This document shows positions 10,202-17,188 of a stretch of 33,176 bases of DNA, piece after piece. The translations under genes were made by a program, and so were the position numbers. The stretch is from an uncultured Azospirillum sp. GTDB lineage: Bacteria; Pseudomonadota; Alphaproteobacteria; Azospirillales; Azospirillaceae. Each line of letters begins with the position of its first letter. The first letter of the stretch is position 1. The stretch lies in the NCBI RefSeq assembly GCF_946480385.1, contig NZ_CAMLJP010000075.1:1-33176 (forward strand), in the 5' to 3' direction. Below the pieces are notes generated by a model. That model was not told where the DNA came from. It worked only from the letters and a program-made list of their open reading frames with translations, and ran no database searches.

Positions 10202-10684
10202 ATGCAGCAGAGTGTGGCGGCCCCCGCGGTCTACACCGACCTTGGCCGCGTCATGGAAAGCATCACCCGACGCTTCCTCGACGTGCTTCGGATGGAACTG
10301 GCCCGCATCGGCGTGACCGACCTCAGCCCGACGCAGGCGCTGATGCTGCTGCACATCGGCACCGAGGAACTTTCCGTCCGCGACCTGCTGGAACGCGGCT
10401 ATTACCTCGGCTCCAATGCCTCCTACAATCTGAAGCATCTGGTGGAGGCGGGCTATGTCGACCGCAGCCCGTCCCAGCGCGACCGCCGGGCCGCCCGGCT
10501 CAAGCTGTCCGACCAGGGGCTGGCGACCTGCGAAGCGCTGAAGAAGTTGGAGGCGATGCGCGCCGACAGCCTGCTGCGCACCGACAGCGACGGCGCCGAT
10601 TTCGAAACCACCTATCGCACTCTGCGCCGGCTGGAACGCGCCTGGACCGACCTGATCCGCTATGACGACGCCGATCCGTCCTGA
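10202..10684 (+). CDS. MarR-family winged-helix regulator (LdtR-like)
   Basis: A 160-residue DNA-binding protein. A dimerisation helix (VMESITRRFLDVLRMELARIG) precedes DLSPTQALMLLHIGTEELSVRDLLERGYYLGSNASYNLKHLVEAGYV, the winged-helix core; the recognition helix is around SNASYNLKHL, and QRDRRAARLKLSDQG forms the wing. The phrase YYLGSNASYNLK is characteristic of the alphaproteobacterial LdtR-like group, one member of which controls an L,D-transpeptidase and stress tolerance in Liberibacter. The target here is unknown. In-frame ATGs occur at 10193, 10196 and 10202. AGGA at 10189-10192 best serves the last. The gene is isolated, with 231 bases upstream. Confidence 0.8.
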   Translation: MQQSVAAPAVYTDLGRVMESITRRFLDVLRMELARIGVTDLSPTQALMLLHIGTEELSVRDLLERGYYLGSNASYNLKHLVEAGYVDRSPSQRDRRAARLKLSDQGLATCEALKKLEAMRADSLLRTDSDGADFETTYRTLRRLERAWTDLIRYDDADPS

Positions 10685-10767
10685 AACTCCACGCTTTCGA
10701 CACGTAACTTTCTGACCGCCTGTCCGTTCGATCTGTGTCCGGAATGGAACGCCAGAGTCCATAACGG

Positions 10768-10782
10768 GAACATAGACGGAAC
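10768..10782 (-). promoter_or_regulatory. Predicted LexA (SOS) box 1
   Basis: On the plus strand GAACATAGACGGAAC reads GAAC-N7-GAAC, i.e. GTTC-N7-GTTC on the minus strand. This direct repeat is the LexA operator described in alphaproteobacteria such as Rhodobacter, Rhizobium and Caulobacter. It is the farthest of three perfect matches upstream of the 32-aa ORF. A degenerate GTTC-N7-GTCC copy lies at 10726-10740. Confidence 0.65.
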
Positions 10783-10794
10783 TGCACGGTTGTC

Positions 10795-10809
10795 GTTCCG
10801 CGTCCGTTC
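10795..10809 (+). promoter_or_regulatory. Predicted LexA (SOS) box 2
   Basis: GTTCCGCGTCCGTTC is a perfect GTTC-N7-GTTC direct repeat. It would overlap the spacer of a possible promoter (TTGTCG at 10790-10795, 17 bases, then TAGCTC at 10813-10818). LexA bound there would block RNA polymerase. The promoter elements themselves are weak. Confidence 0.7.
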
Positions 10810-10823
10810 TGGTAGCTCTATCA

Positions 10824-10838
10824 GAACAAGACGCGAAC
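10824..10838 (-). promoter_or_regulatory. Predicted LexA (SOS) box 3
   Basis: GAACAAGACGCGAAC is GAAC-N7-GAAC, a perfect box on the minus strand. It ends 13 bases before the ATG of the 32-aa ORF. The right half-site of box 2 and the left half-site of box 3, with their flanks, form an imperfect 22-base inverted repeat (10806-10827, 9 of 10 paired). Confidence 0.7.
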
Positions 10839-10851
10839 AATGGAGGGTGGC

Positions 10852-10950
10852 ATGTCGGTTTTGGCTTTCCTGCGTGAGTGCGTGACTCTCGCCTTCTTCC
10901 TGGCGGTGCTCTATGGCTGGGCCACGGTCGGACCGATCCTGATCGGGTGA
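10852..10950 (+). CDS. 32-aa single-pass membrane peptide, candidate SOS-induced gene
   Basis: A 33-codon frame with a strong GGAGGG ribosome-binding site (10842-10847) four bases before its ATG. The peptide starts MSVLAFLRECVTLAF and continues as one hydrophobic segment (about residues 9-31) with a Tyr-Gly-Trp in the middle, ending VGPILIG. A basic Arg at residue 8 before the helix suggests the N-terminus stays in the cytoplasm. Three perfect alphaproteobacterial LexA boxes lie in the 84 bases upstream, and no other gene start is nearer. By size, topology and predicted regulation it resembles SOS-induced membrane peptides (Caulobacter SidA, 29 aa; E. coli TisB, 29 aa), but I do not claim sequence homology. 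It may be cotranscribed with the ATPase gene 229 bases downstream. Confidence 0.65.
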   Translation: MSVLAFLRECVTLAFFLAVLYGWATVGPILIG

Positions 10951-11179
10951 GGACCGTCGAAGCGCCCAATATGCAGTCCGGTACAGGGCGGGGCGGTGAA
11001 TCCCATCGGAAGAGATCTCCGAATGGGGGATGCCGCGTCGGTATAATATCCGAAATCCCAGCCCACACTGGCCGGCGCAACGCTTACATCGGGAACACGC
11101 GGAACCGTCCCTGGCCCACCAGAGAAGCCGAAAGGGGGCCGGTTCCGCGAACGCCGACAACGCGTGGGGATTGGGACGG
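10951..11179 (+). promoter_or_regulatory. Intergenic leader of the ATPase gene with a possible -10 element
   Basis: No gene is seen in this stretch. A TATAAT at 11042-11047 is conspicuous in such GC-rich DNA and could be the -10 of a promoter for the ATPase gene 133 bases downstream. No good -35 is found 16-18 bases before it. An open frame upstream of 11180 continues the ATPase frame but looks non-coding. Confidence 0.25.
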
Positions 11180-12835
11180 ATGCGGAATTTCTTTCGAAAG
11201 CGTCGATCGGCCGCCATGGCGGACGAGCGGCTGCCGGCTGCCGGTGCTGCCGGTTTGGGTAGCCCCGGCATCACCGGCGGGGGGCTCGGGTCAGGTCCGC
11301 TGACCGGCGGACCCGGCATGGCCGGCGGCATGAACGGACCAGGCGCCGGCGGCCTTTCCAACGCGCCAGGATTTGCCCGGCCGGGCGGAACTCATCTGCG
11401 TCCGGTCGAAGGCAATTTGGGCGGCAACTCCGGCGGTGGCCGGGCTGGATTCGAGGCGATGCGTGGTCCTGCCGCCCCGCGTCTGCCCGACGTCATCGAC
11501 AATGAGGCGACGGGTGACCGCCGCGGGCACATGTTCCCTCAGCCGGGCGGCCGTGATGCCGACGGCGAGCATGACCTGCCGCGTTTCACCATGTCGGTCA
11601 ACGGCGGATACCGCGGCGGCTTTGGGGCCAATGGGGGCGCCAACGCGCCGGCGATGCTGAAAGGCCTGACGCCGGAGCTGAACGGCCTTCTGCGCGAAGC
11701 CTTCACCCCGACCCGGCCGAAGCAGCAGCTGAACGGCCTGTTCATCGGCCGCAACGACACCCTGCGCCGCATCATCTCGGCCATCGAGGAGGAGCGGGCG
11801 CACGTCATCCTCTATGGCGACCGTGGTCGCGGAAAGACCTCCGTCGCCAACGCGATCGAGAAGATCGCCGGGCAGGCGGGCTATCTGTCGCTGAAGCTGA
11901 CCTGCAGCGGCGAACTGAGCTTCGAGGACATCTTCCGGCACTTCCTGAAGAAGATCCCCTCGACCTATTACCGCTCCGCGCTCGACAACCCGTTCGCGGC
12001 GCGGCGCAACTTCGCCAGCTTCAACGAGTTGCTGCCGGAGGGCACCTTCAGCGTCACCGAGCTGAACGAGGTGCTGTCGGGCATTCACGCCACCCATGTG
12101 CTGCTGATCCTCGACGAGTATGACCGTGTCACCGACGAGGATTTCCGCAACAAGCTGGCGGAGCTGTTCAAGAATCTGACCGACAGCTCGATCCCCGTCA
12201 CCCTGCTGGTGGTCGGCGTCGCCGAGAATCTCGACCAGCTGCTGGGCAAGCATCCGTCGATTCAGCGTTCCCTGGTGCCGGTGCATTTGCCGCTGATGAC
12301 CGATCAGGAGATCGGGCGGCTGATCCAGGCGGGTGCGCAGAATGCCGGCATCGAGTTCGCCGCCGATGTGGTGCGGCGGATCGCCGAATTCGTGCGCGGC
12401 CTTCCGTACTACGCGCAGCTTCTGGGCCTGCATGCGGCGCGCAGCGCCGTCAGCCGCGGCAGCAAGCTGGTGGAGCGGCCGGACCTTGGGTATGCCGTCG
12501 CCCGCTGCCTGCAGGAGGCCGAGCGCGGCATCGTCGAAAGCTATGTCCGCGCGCTGGCAGCCGACCGCCGGGCCGAGCTGGAGGATGCTCTGCTGGCGGC
12601 GGCGCTGTGTCCGGCCGATGCCTATGGCGTGTTCGATCCCAACGATCTGGCGGGCGACAGCGGCGAGCTGCCGAGCGCCGCAACGCTCGACCTGCTGAAG
12701 CGCCTGATGCGGGAAGACCATGGCGGCATCCTGGCCCCGGTGGTGGAACCGGGACTGGAGCGCTACCGCTTCCGCAACCAGATGATGCGCCAATATGTCC
12801 TGATGCGTCAGGCCAGCGAGCGCGGCCAGATCTGA
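11180..12835 (+). CDS. P-loop ATPase (AAA/ORC-CDC6-like) with Gly-rich N-terminal region
   Basis: A 551-residue ATP-binding protein of unknown role. A basic start (MRNFFRKRR) leads into roughly 130 residues of Gly/Ala/Pro/Met-rich low-complexity sequence, then an AAA/STAND-type module: an FIGRND entry motif (about 188), Walker A GDRGRGKTS (213-221), Walker B VLLILDEYD (about 307-315), and a sensor-1-like VTLLVVGVAEN (about 340). The C-terminal helical part (RGLPYYAQLLGLHAAR) resembles the winged-helix/arm region of ORC/CDC6-like ATPases. No transmembrane helix is evident. The ATG at 11180 has GGGGA upstream. It could be an orphan NTP switch or a partner of the upstream SOS-box peptide; neither is shown by sequence. 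A strong terminator follows. Confidence 0.7.
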   Translation: MRNFFRKRRSAAMADERLPAAGAAGLGSPGITGGGLGSGPLTGGPGMAGGMNGPGAGGLSNAPGFARPGGTHLRPVEGNLGGNSGGGRAGFEAMRGPAAPRLPDVIDNEATGDRRGHMFPQPGGRDADGEHDLPRFTMSVNGGYRGGFGANGGANAPAMLKGLTPELNGLLREAFTPTRPKQQLNGLFIGRNDTLRRIISAIEEERAHVILYGDRGRGKTSVANAIEKIAGQAGYLSLKLTCSGELSFEDIFRHFLKKIPSTYYRSALDNPFAARRNFASFNELLPEGTFSVTELNEVLSGIHATHVLLILDEYDRVTDEDFRNKLAELFKNLTDSSIPVTLLVVGVAENLDQLLGKHPSIQRSLVPVHLPLMTDQEIGRLIQAGAQNAGIEFAADVVRRIAEFVRGLPYYAQLLGLHAARSAVSRGSKLVERPDLGYAVARCLQEAERGIVESYVRALAADRRAELEDALLAAALCPADAYGVFDPNDLAGDSGELPSAATLDLLKRLMREDHGGILAPVVEPGLERYRFRNQMMRQYVLMRQASERGQI

Positions 12836-12860
12836 TCCATCCCCGATCAGGCCGTCCTTC

Positions 12861-12894
12861 GGCCCTTCCCCGGCGACGGGGAAGGGCCATTCTT
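12861..12894 (+). terminator. Rho-independent terminator after the ATPase gene
   Basis: A perfect 11-bp stem, GGCCCTTCCCC (12861-12871) with GGGGAAGGGCC (12878-12888), has a six-base loop and is followed by ATTCTTT. It lies 25 bases after the ATPase stop and before the stop of the convergent hutG-like gene, so it may act in both directions. Confidence 0.8.
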
Positions 12895-12930
12895 TGGTAA
12901 GGGCCGAGCGAACGAGACTGGTGGGCGGCG

Positions 12931-13755
12931 TTACAGGAACGCCGCGCGCCGCTGTCCGCTGGTCTTCTGCCACGCCCACTCGATGACGACGCTCAGCAGC
13001 CGCTCCAGCGACGGCTTCACCTCCGCCGCCAGATCGGGGCGGAAGTGATAGGGCGCATCCTCGTCCATATAGGTGGACTGGGTCAGTTCCAGCTGGATGG
13101 CGTGGATGTTCTCTTCCGGCCGGCCGTAGCTGCGGATGATGAAGCCGCCGCGCAGGCGGCCGTTCAGCGCAGCCGAATAGCGCTCCGACGCCGAAAGCAC
13201 GTTCATCAGCCGGACGACCAGCGGCTGGGCGGTGCTGCTGCCGTCGCCGGTTCCCAAATTGAAGTCGGGCAGGGTGCCGTCGAAAAAGCGCGGGACCCGG
13301 CTGCGCACCGAATGGGCATCGAACAGGACAGCGACGCCGTATCGGTCGCGGAGCGCGCGCAGTTCGCTGCGCAGCTGTTCATGATAGGGGCGCCAGTAGG
13401 CGCCGACCCGCCGGTCGACCTCCATCCGGTCGGGCTCCCGACCCGGCTGATAGATAGGCTTGTGGTCGAAGGTGGTCAGCGGGCAGATCTCGGTCGGGTC
13501 AAGGCCCGGCTGCGGCATTGCACCGTCGGGGTCGCGGTTCAGATCCACCACGTAACGCGAACACAGCGCGGTCAGAAAACCGATTCCGAGCGCAGGGGCG
13601 AAGTGGTACAACCGGTCCAGGTGGCGGTCGACGTCGGGCTGGGCCAGACCTTCCGGCGTCATCGTGGCTGCGATGTCCGGCGGAATCATCGTCCCGACAT
13701 GCGGAATGCTGAGCAGGACCGGGGTTTCACCCGGCTGGAAGCGAAAGGTTTCCAT
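12931..13755 (-). CDS. N-formylglutamate amidohydrolase (HutG-type)
   Basis: A 274-residue zinc-type hydrolase expected to split N-formyl-L-glutamate to formate and glutamate, the last step of one histidine degradation route. Recognisable family segments are LLSIPHVGT, DRHLDRLY, SRYVVDLNRDPDG, LFDAHSVRS and IHAIQLELTQSTYMDE. The His/Asp/Glu residues in these blocks are the likely metal and substrate ligands. No hutH/U/I genes are in the window, so it could act in histidine catabolism or on other formylated amino acids. An in-frame ATG at 13770 adds five residues; the ATG at 13755 is preferred, as METFRFQPGETP resembles family N-termini. A possible promoter on the minus strand is TTGACG (13845-13850) with CATAGT 18 bases downstream. 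Confidence 0.88.
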   Translation of the reverse strand: METFRFQPGETPVLLSIPHVGTMIPPDIAATMTPEGLAQPDVDRHLDRLYHFAPALGIGFLTALCSRYVVDLNRDPDGAMPQPGLDPTEICPLTTFDHKPIYQPGREPDRMEVDRRVGAYWRPYHEQLRSELRALRDRYGVAVLFDAHSVRSRVPRFFDGTLPDFNLGTGDGSSTAQPLVVRLMNVLSASERYSAALNGRLRGGFIIRSYGRPEENIHAIQLELTQSTYMDEDAPYHFRPDLAAEVKPSLERLLSVVIEWAWQKTSGQRRAAFL

Positions 13756-13770
13756 GGCTCGTCTCGTCAT

Positions 13771-14123
13771 CGGAACGGCTTGCGCGGGACTGTGTGCAGT
13801 GCGGCACGGCCAGTGCTGGGACTATGGAGTGCGGTGCCGCATTCCGTCAAACAGATTGCGTTTTTTTGAAAGTACCGGGGCGGCGTACCGCGAGAAACCT
13901 GTCCTTACGCGTCAGTATTCCGCTGGCGTTCCGGCGAATTGCCGGTTGACCGCGGCCCGCGCTTGCCGGAGACTTTCGCGCAATTGGCGATCGCCCGGCA
14001 GAAGGCGTCGCCCCGCACCGGATAAAGCTGTTCCCTGGCGACCGGACCAAAGACTTCCACAACACACGGCGCCCCGATTTCGCAGCCCCGGTGACGAAGC
14101 AACGCAGCAGGGGAGAAGCGACC
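13771..14123. other. Divergent intergenic region, no gene seen
   Basis: This 353-base stretch separates the hutG-like gene (minus) from the DUF3299-like gene (plus). It holds the possible minus-strand promoter mentioned for the former and a T7 run at 13860-13867 that is not preceded by a clear hairpin. The plus-strand gene has GGGGAG at 14110-14115. I see no RNA gene or repeat. Confidence 0.5.
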
Positions 14124-14627
14124 ATGAACACCGCCACCCGTTTTGGCACGGCCATACCCGGCCGGCGCCAGATTCTGTTGCCGCTTGCGCTCGCTCCCGT
14201 CGCCGGCTGGGCCGTTTGGGCTGCCGGATCGGCGGATGCGCCGAGCCATCCCGCCGGCCCCTTCCACCTGCCGCTGGACGAAACCACGGCGATCTGGCGC
14301 GACCTGGGCACCGTTCGGTTCGGCGGCCTTGCCGGCAATCCGCAATTTCCGGTGAAGGTATCGGCGCTGGACGGCCGGCCGGTCACCGTCCGCGGATTCA
14401 TGGTGCCGCTGACCGACGGCGCCACCCACAACCGCTTCATCCTGTCCGCCAATCCGTTGGGGTGTCCCGCCTGCGAGAATCCCGGACCGGCGACCATGAT
14501 GCATGTCCACACCGCCATCGCCCTGCCGGCAACGCGGGAACCGCTGACCCTAACCGGTACGCTGCGACTGCGCCCGCAGGAAGGGCTGTTCTACCGCCTG
14601 GACCGCGCCGAGCAGCGCTGGGCCTGA
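14124..14627 (+). CDS. Exported DUF3299-like protein with CxxC motif
   Basis: A 167-residue protein of unknown function. The N-terminus has a twin-arginine (Arg14-Arg15 in IPGRRQILLPLALAPVAG) before a hydrophobic stretch, so Tat or Sec export or a membrane anchor is likely. The core contains VRGFMVPLTDG, NRFILSANPLGCPAC (Cys114 and Cys117) and MMHVHTAI. A proline-rich strand, a FLLS-like strand and Cys/His residues in this order are typical of small periplasmic DUF3299-type proteins, where Cys/His may bind metal. The ATG at 14124 is chosen for its GGGGAG site. It precedes the polysaccharide polymerase gene by 31 bases and may share its operon. Confidence 0.6.
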   Translation: MNTATRFGTAIPGRRQILLPLALAPVAGWAVWAAGSADAPSHPAGPFHLPLDETTAIWRDLGTVRFGGLAGNPQFPVKVSALDGRPVTVRGFMVPLTDGATHNRFILSANPLGCPACENPGPATMMHVHTAIALPATREPLTLTGTLRLRPQEGLFYRLDRAEQRWA

Positions 14628-14658
14628 GCCCCGTAGGTTCTCCGTCCGGAGTTCGACT

Positions 14659-15891
14659 GTGACGGTGGTGGCCGGCAGACTCGGCGCGCTGTCGATGATG
14701 GCAGCCTTGCTGCTCTATGGCGGCCTCAGCGTGCCGGCGCCGCCGGCCTTGCGCGGGATCGAACTGTCCATCGGCCTGCTGATCCTGGCAGCCGTCGGCT
14801 GGAAGTGGCCGCTGGCGGTGGCGAGCGGCCATGCCCTGCGGGCGCCGTCGGGCGTCGTGCAGTCGGAAATGCGCTGGATGCCGGTGGCGGTCGCCGCGTT
14901 CGCCTGGCTGCTGTGGGTGCCTCTGCTGCGCGGGGCGGCGCTGGGGTGGGAGGCGGCCGACATCCTGCGTGACGTCGTGCCCCTCGTCTTTCTGTTCCTT
15001 CCCGTGCTTCTGGTGCCGACGCTGCAGAGCGGCGGAGACCGGGCGGTGCGTGCGCTGGCGGGTGGCCTAGCCATGGCCGGGCTGCTGCTGGCCTTGCGCT
15101 GGTGGCGGCAGGCGGAGTGGGGATTCGGCGCCATCGGACGACGGGCGATGGCCGATGGCGGCGTCTATCTGCTCAACGCGCCGTCGGTTCTGTTCGCCGC
15201 GGTGCTGCTTCCGGCGCTTGCACTGTCGCTGGTGGCCGTTGGTCGGCGGATTCGGTACTGGGTCGCGGCGATACCCTGTGCCGCTGGTGGCGCGCTTTGC
15301 CTTGCTGCGCTGGCCGGCGCGGTCCATCGCACCGCGCTGGGGCTGGCGGTGCTGTCGCTCGCTCTGACCGCCCTGTGGTGGGCGCGGCGGCGGCCATGGT
15401 TGGCCTTGCCGCTGCTGCTGGGAGTCGGCCTGCTGGCGGTGGCCGGCGGCGACGCCCTGGTCGGCGCATGGCAGCAGGCGGCGGAGAAGACGCGGCTGAC
15501 CGGTGTCAACGCCCGCTGGGAGGAGGCCGCGGCGGTGATCGATCACGCCGTCGCCACACCCTGGGCGCTGCTGTTCGGCGACGGCTGGGGCGCGCGGATC
15601 GCCAACCCGGCGGTGGGCGGCTGGCGGGTCAGCTATACCCACACGCTGGCCAGCTACAGCCTGCTGAAGACCGGACTTTTCGGCATGATCGCGCTGGGAG
15701 CCTATCTGTCGGCGCTGGTCCGGCCCTGGTGCCGGCTATTGGCGGCCGATCCGCCGCTGGCCCTTGCCGTGGTTCCGCCCCTGCTGATGGCGCTCTGTCT
15801 CCACACCAGTTTCAAATATTTCGACACCGGTGTCATCCTGTCGCTGATGCTTGTGGCGGCCGAGCGCAGGAAGGGGTTGTCGGCGCCTTAG
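14659..15891 (+). CDS. O-antigen ligase/polymerase-like polytopic membrane protein (Wzy/WaaL type)
   Basis: A 410-residue protein with about ten hydrophobic helices. The large periplasmic-loop signature of the Wzy_C family is visible: TGVNARWEEAAAVIDHA, LFGDGWGARIANP, and YTHTLASYSLLKTGLFGMI, where Arg and His residues are the ones usually needed for glycan polymerisation or ligation. The start is GTG with CGGAG eight bases upstream. It begins the plus-strand half of a surface-polysaccharide cluster, and the glycosyltransferase gene follows 46 bases later. Polymerase versus ligase cannot be told from sequence alone. Confidence 0.75.
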   Translation: MTVVAGRLGALSMMAALLLYGGLSVPAPPALRGIELSIGLLILAAVGWKWPLAVASGHALRAPSGVVQSEMRWMPVAVAAFAWLLWVPLLRGAALGWEAADILRDVVPLVFLFLPVLLVPTLQSGGDRAVRALAGGLAMAGLLLALRWWRQAEWGFGAIGRRAMADGGVYLLNAPSVLFAAVLLPALALSLVAVGRRIRYWVAAIPCAAGGALCLAALAGAVHRTALGLAVLSLALTALWWARRRPWLALPLLLGVGLLAVAGGDALVGAWQQAAEKTRLTGVNARWEEAAAVIDHAVATPWALLFGDGWGARIANPAVGGWRVSYTHTLASYSLLKTGLFGMIALGAYLSALVRPWCRLLAADPPLALAVVPPLLMALCLHTSFKYFDTGVILSLMLVAAERRKGLSAP

Positions 15892-15937
15892 TAGATATGC
15901 ATACTTTCGCGTGCAATACACGCATCGGTGCGCCGTG

Positions 15938-17188
15938 ATGTTCGATCCGCCGTCCGTCTTGTTCGTCAACCGGGTGTTCCCGCCGGACCGCGGAGCGACC
16001 GGCCGTTGCCTGTCGGACCTTTCCGGCCGTATGGCGGCTGCAGGCTGGCGGGTGACGGTGGTCGCGGACGGGGAGCGGTCGGATTGTCACGCGCCAGCCG
16101 GCGTCACGCTGTGTCGCACCGGTGGCATGGTCGCGGCAGGGGAGAAGGCAGGGGAGAGGCCTGACGCGCGCGCTTACCTCGATTCGCTGTGCCGGCTGAC
16201 CAGCCGGGCCTTGCGCCTACCGCGCCACGACCTCGTGGTGACGATGACCGATCCGCCGCTGCTGGCGCTGGCCGGCCCGGTTGTGGCCGCCCGACATGGG
16301 GCGGCGTCGCTGCACTGGTGCCAGGACCTGTACCCGGACCTGCTGCCGGTTCTGGGCGTGCGGATGCCGGCGATCCTCCGGCGGCTGGCCGGCCGTGGCA
16401 TGGCGCGCGCCCTGCGCCGTCAGGACGGTGTGATCGCCATCGGGCGCTGCATGCGCGAGCGCATCCTGGCGACGGGTGTGCCGGCGGACAGGGCGACTCT
16501 GCTGCCGAACTGGCCCGATCCGGCGATCCGCCCGCTGCCGAAGGCCGGCAACCGCTTTCGTCGGTCGCTGGGCCTGGAGGAGGGCGACGGCCGTTTCCTG
16601 GTGGTCTATTCCGGGACGCTCGGGCTCGCCCATCCGATGGCGGGCGTTCTGGAGGCCGCGGCCCGGCTGCAGGACAGCGGTCCCGCCGTGCTTTTCCTGC
16701 TGGTCGGGGAGGGGAGGGGCTTCGCCGCGGTGGAGGAGGCTGCCGGTCGTCGGGGCCTGCGCAATCTGCGGCGGCTTTCCTGGCAGCCGGCCGAGCGGCT
16801 GGCGGAGTGTCTGTCCGCCGCCGATCTGCATCTGGTGGCGATGGACCCGGCGGCAGAGGGAATGCTGGTGCCGAGCAAGCTGGCCGGGGTGCAGGCGGCG
16901 GGGCGCCCCTGCCTGTTCCTGGGACCGGCAGGAAGCGAGGCGGCGTTCCGGGTCGAGGGCTGCGGACTGGTGATCGACCCCTTCGACGGTCCGGCCATTG
17001 GCGACGCGATTCGTGCCTATGCCGCCGATCCCGGTCGTTGCGCGGAGGAGGGCGCGCGCGCGGCCCGGCAGTCAGCCGCCTGGACAGCCGACCGGGCCGC
17101 TGCGGCCTTCGCCGGGCTGGCCCAACGCCTCGTGGCGGAACGCAGGCTTGCCCGGCCGGTGATGGGAAGGCCGCTGCCCCATGCCTGA
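15938..17188 (+). CDS. Glycosyltransferase family 4-like protein
   Basis: A 416-residue GT-B-fold enzyme. The N-terminal acceptor domain begins FDPPSVLFVNRVFPPDRGATG with a GRMAAAGWRVTVVAD helix, a layout shared with WcaI/WbuB-type transferases. The C-terminal donor domain has the phrases VVYSGTLGLAHPM, LLVGEGRG, ADLHLVAM and EGMLVPSKLAGVQAAGRP; the Glu and Ser/Lys here fit the EX7E-like nucleotide-sugar site. It should add one sugar to a lipid-linked glycan on the cytoplasmic membrane face; the sugar is unknown. The ATG at 15938 has no clear Shine-Dalgarno sequence, so translation may be coupled. Its stop overlaps the next start by eight bases. Confidence 0.8.
   Translation: MFDPPSVLFVNRVFPPDRGATGRCLSDLSGRMAAAGWRVTVVADGERSDCHAPAGVTLCRTGGMVAAGEKAGERPDARAYLDSLCRLTSRALRLPRHDLVVTMTDPPLLALAGPVVAARHGAASLHWCQDLYPDLLPVLGVRMPAILRRLAGRGMARALRRQDGVIAIGRCMRERILATGVPADRATLLPNWPDPAIRPLPKAGNRFRRSLGLEEGDGRFLVVYSGTLGLAHPMAGVLEAAARLQDSGPAVLFLLVGEGRGFAAVEEAAGRRGLRNLRRLSWQPAERLAECLSAADLHLVAMDPAAEGMLVPSKLAGVQAAGRPCLFLGPAGSEAAFRVEGCGLVIDPFDGPAIGDAIRAYAADPGRCAEEGARAARQSAAWTADRAAAAFAGLAQRLVAERRLARPVMGRPLPHA

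Noticed and set aside
11291..12979. 562-aa minus-strand open frame opposite the ATPase gene
   Set aside because: It mirrors the plus-strand ATPase with its Walker motifs; long antisense frames are common at this GC content, and its composition (His/Gln/Arg-rich) is that of a shadow.
13860..13867. T7 run as a terminator
   Set aside because: No stable hairpin precedes it on the plus strand.
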